In this document: piece by piece, positions 63,332-64,000 of the stretch
How positions within the stretch are numbered: position 1 is the first letter of the stretch
How the letters are laid out: each line of letters starts with the position of its first letter
From: Lamellibrachia satsuma
Taxonomy: Eukaryota; Annelida; Polychaeta; Sabellida; Siboglinidae
Reading direction: 5' to 3'
NCBI GenBank assembly: GCA_033239005.1
Contig: BSQZ01000004.1
Location: 14,603,507 to 14,667,506 of the forward strand
DNA length: 64,000 nt
Made by a program: the position numbers and the translations under genes
The notes under the pieces: model-generated
Database searches by the model: none
What the model saw: only the letters and a program-made list of their open reading frames with translations
Told to the model about the DNA's origin: nothing

Positions 63332-64000
63332 ACACTTCTACAAACGTTCATTTTTAATACACTTTACTACCGTCATTGATTCATGTATTACAGTTTGCAT
63401 ATTCCCGTCTTGTATTGCATTGTTTCATGTATTAAAGTTTGCATCACCTTATATTCCCGTCTTGTATTGCGTTTTGTTGGCATATTATATTTTCCACATA
63501 GTCCATTTTCATCCTGCTACATTTTATTTAATGCCATATTATATATATAATAGTCCATTTTCGTCCTGCTACATTTTATTTAACCAACGGTCCGATTTCC
63601 GTCGTCCAGCGGTTATTTTATAGCCATGCATGTCGGCTAATTAATAACCATTACATATTCCCCTTATGTTTATCGGTTTTACTTTTATTACGTCTTTTAT
63701 TCACTCCATATAACCCGCTATAACACACATCAATAGCCGTCTCTGCCACATTGTTGCTGTTTATCGTCGATTAGCTCGGCTCCCTTGCTACATTGTACCG
63801 TTTAGCGTCCTTTGATCTCGCGCTACGGCTCACAGCTGGATAAACGCCTCGGCTTACACTTAACTCCCAGTCGTTCGGACGTCCAGTCGACATTAGCTAA
63901 CCACTCGGACTGGTCACTCCGTCGGGTCACGGTTCAGGTCACGCGGTCACGTGTCTACGTGGGTGGGTGGGTGGGTGCTTTACGTGTATTTTCTTTTTTC
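63332..64000. other. Gene-free distal part of the Polinton up to the window edge
   Basis: It includes a short tandem duplication (TATTCCCGTCTTGTATTGC at about 63,402 and 63,450) and a repeated CCATTTTCATCCTGCTACATTTTATTTAA-type block. A GC-richer, CGG/GTCAC-containing stretch and (GTGG)n follow. There is no match to the inverse of 46,341-46,560. Confidence 0.5.

Larger units (their letters stand above)
46341..64000 (-). mobile_element. Polinton/Maverick (adintovirus-like) element, right end beyond the window
   Basis: The block carries every Polinton hallmark gene: protein-primed PolB, retroviral-type integrase with chromodomain, FtsK/HerA-type packaging ATPase, adenain-like protease, double jelly-roll capsid and single jelly-roll penton proteins. 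All of these are on the minus strand and tightly packed. The proposed left end starts AGTAGTATACGGAGG, in keeping with the 5'-AG(T) ends of such elements. It is followed by about 220 bp of gene-free sequence that should recur inverted at the other end. No inverted copy is found before 64,000, so the right terminus and the 6-bp target duplication cannot be checked. At least 17.7 kb are visible, near the family's usual size. Confidence 0.92.

Overview
The window is animal nuclear DNA, probably from a marine invertebrate. Its genes are GC-rich and split by AT-rich introns, and it carries non-LTR retrotransposon remnants, MITE-like elements, minisatellites and long (TA)n, (TGCG)n and (ACT)n tracts. 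I cannot name the species.

Host part, about 1-46,340. The left edge holds the last three exons of an ADAMTS9/20/GON-1-type gene (377-2472), ending in a GON domain. A decayed ORF of a repetitive invertebrate gene family lies at 7,055-8,912 on the minus strand, with one 16-residue motif expanded to 14 copies. A complete ankyrin-repeat gene can be assembled from 12,325 to 30,436: 15 exons, all phases agree, 842 predicted residues. Its introns hold LINE fragments, a tRNA-like SINE and minisatellites. From 30.4 to 45.5 kb I see no host gene, only repeats. A fucolectin (F-type lectin/FTP) gene lies at 45,531-46,108 on the minus strand, with one extra base in a G8 run.

Polinton/Maverick (adintovirus-like) part, about 46,341 to beyond 64,000. 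A large, nearly complete element abuts a 28-bp minisatellite. On the minus strand, in order, lie an adenain-like protease, double jelly-roll major capsid protein, small basic pX-like protein, single jelly-roll penton protein, a small membrane protein, a chromodomain integrase, a cluster of tiny membrane proteins from a 256-bp duplication, two conserved Polinton proteins of unknown function, the packaging ATPase and a protein-primed family B DNA polymerase with zinc fingers and an apparent OTU-like region. These form the virion, packaging, integration and replication core. Reading frames break at five places (polymerase twice, integrase, pX-like protein, one conserved protein), so this copy is defective or the assembly carries indels.

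The distal block (58.9-63.4 kb) is the most unusual part. It holds an acidic disordered protein built from internal duplications, a protein with two tandem SUMO-interacting motifs, an RPA70 DBD-C-like single-strand-binding protein, a NADAR-family N-glycosidase and an oppositely oriented two-exon gene with a clear TATA box. I read it as a possible early, host-manipulating region touching ssDNA, SUMO and ADP-ribose biology; that reading is inference. The right terminus of the element lies outside the window.
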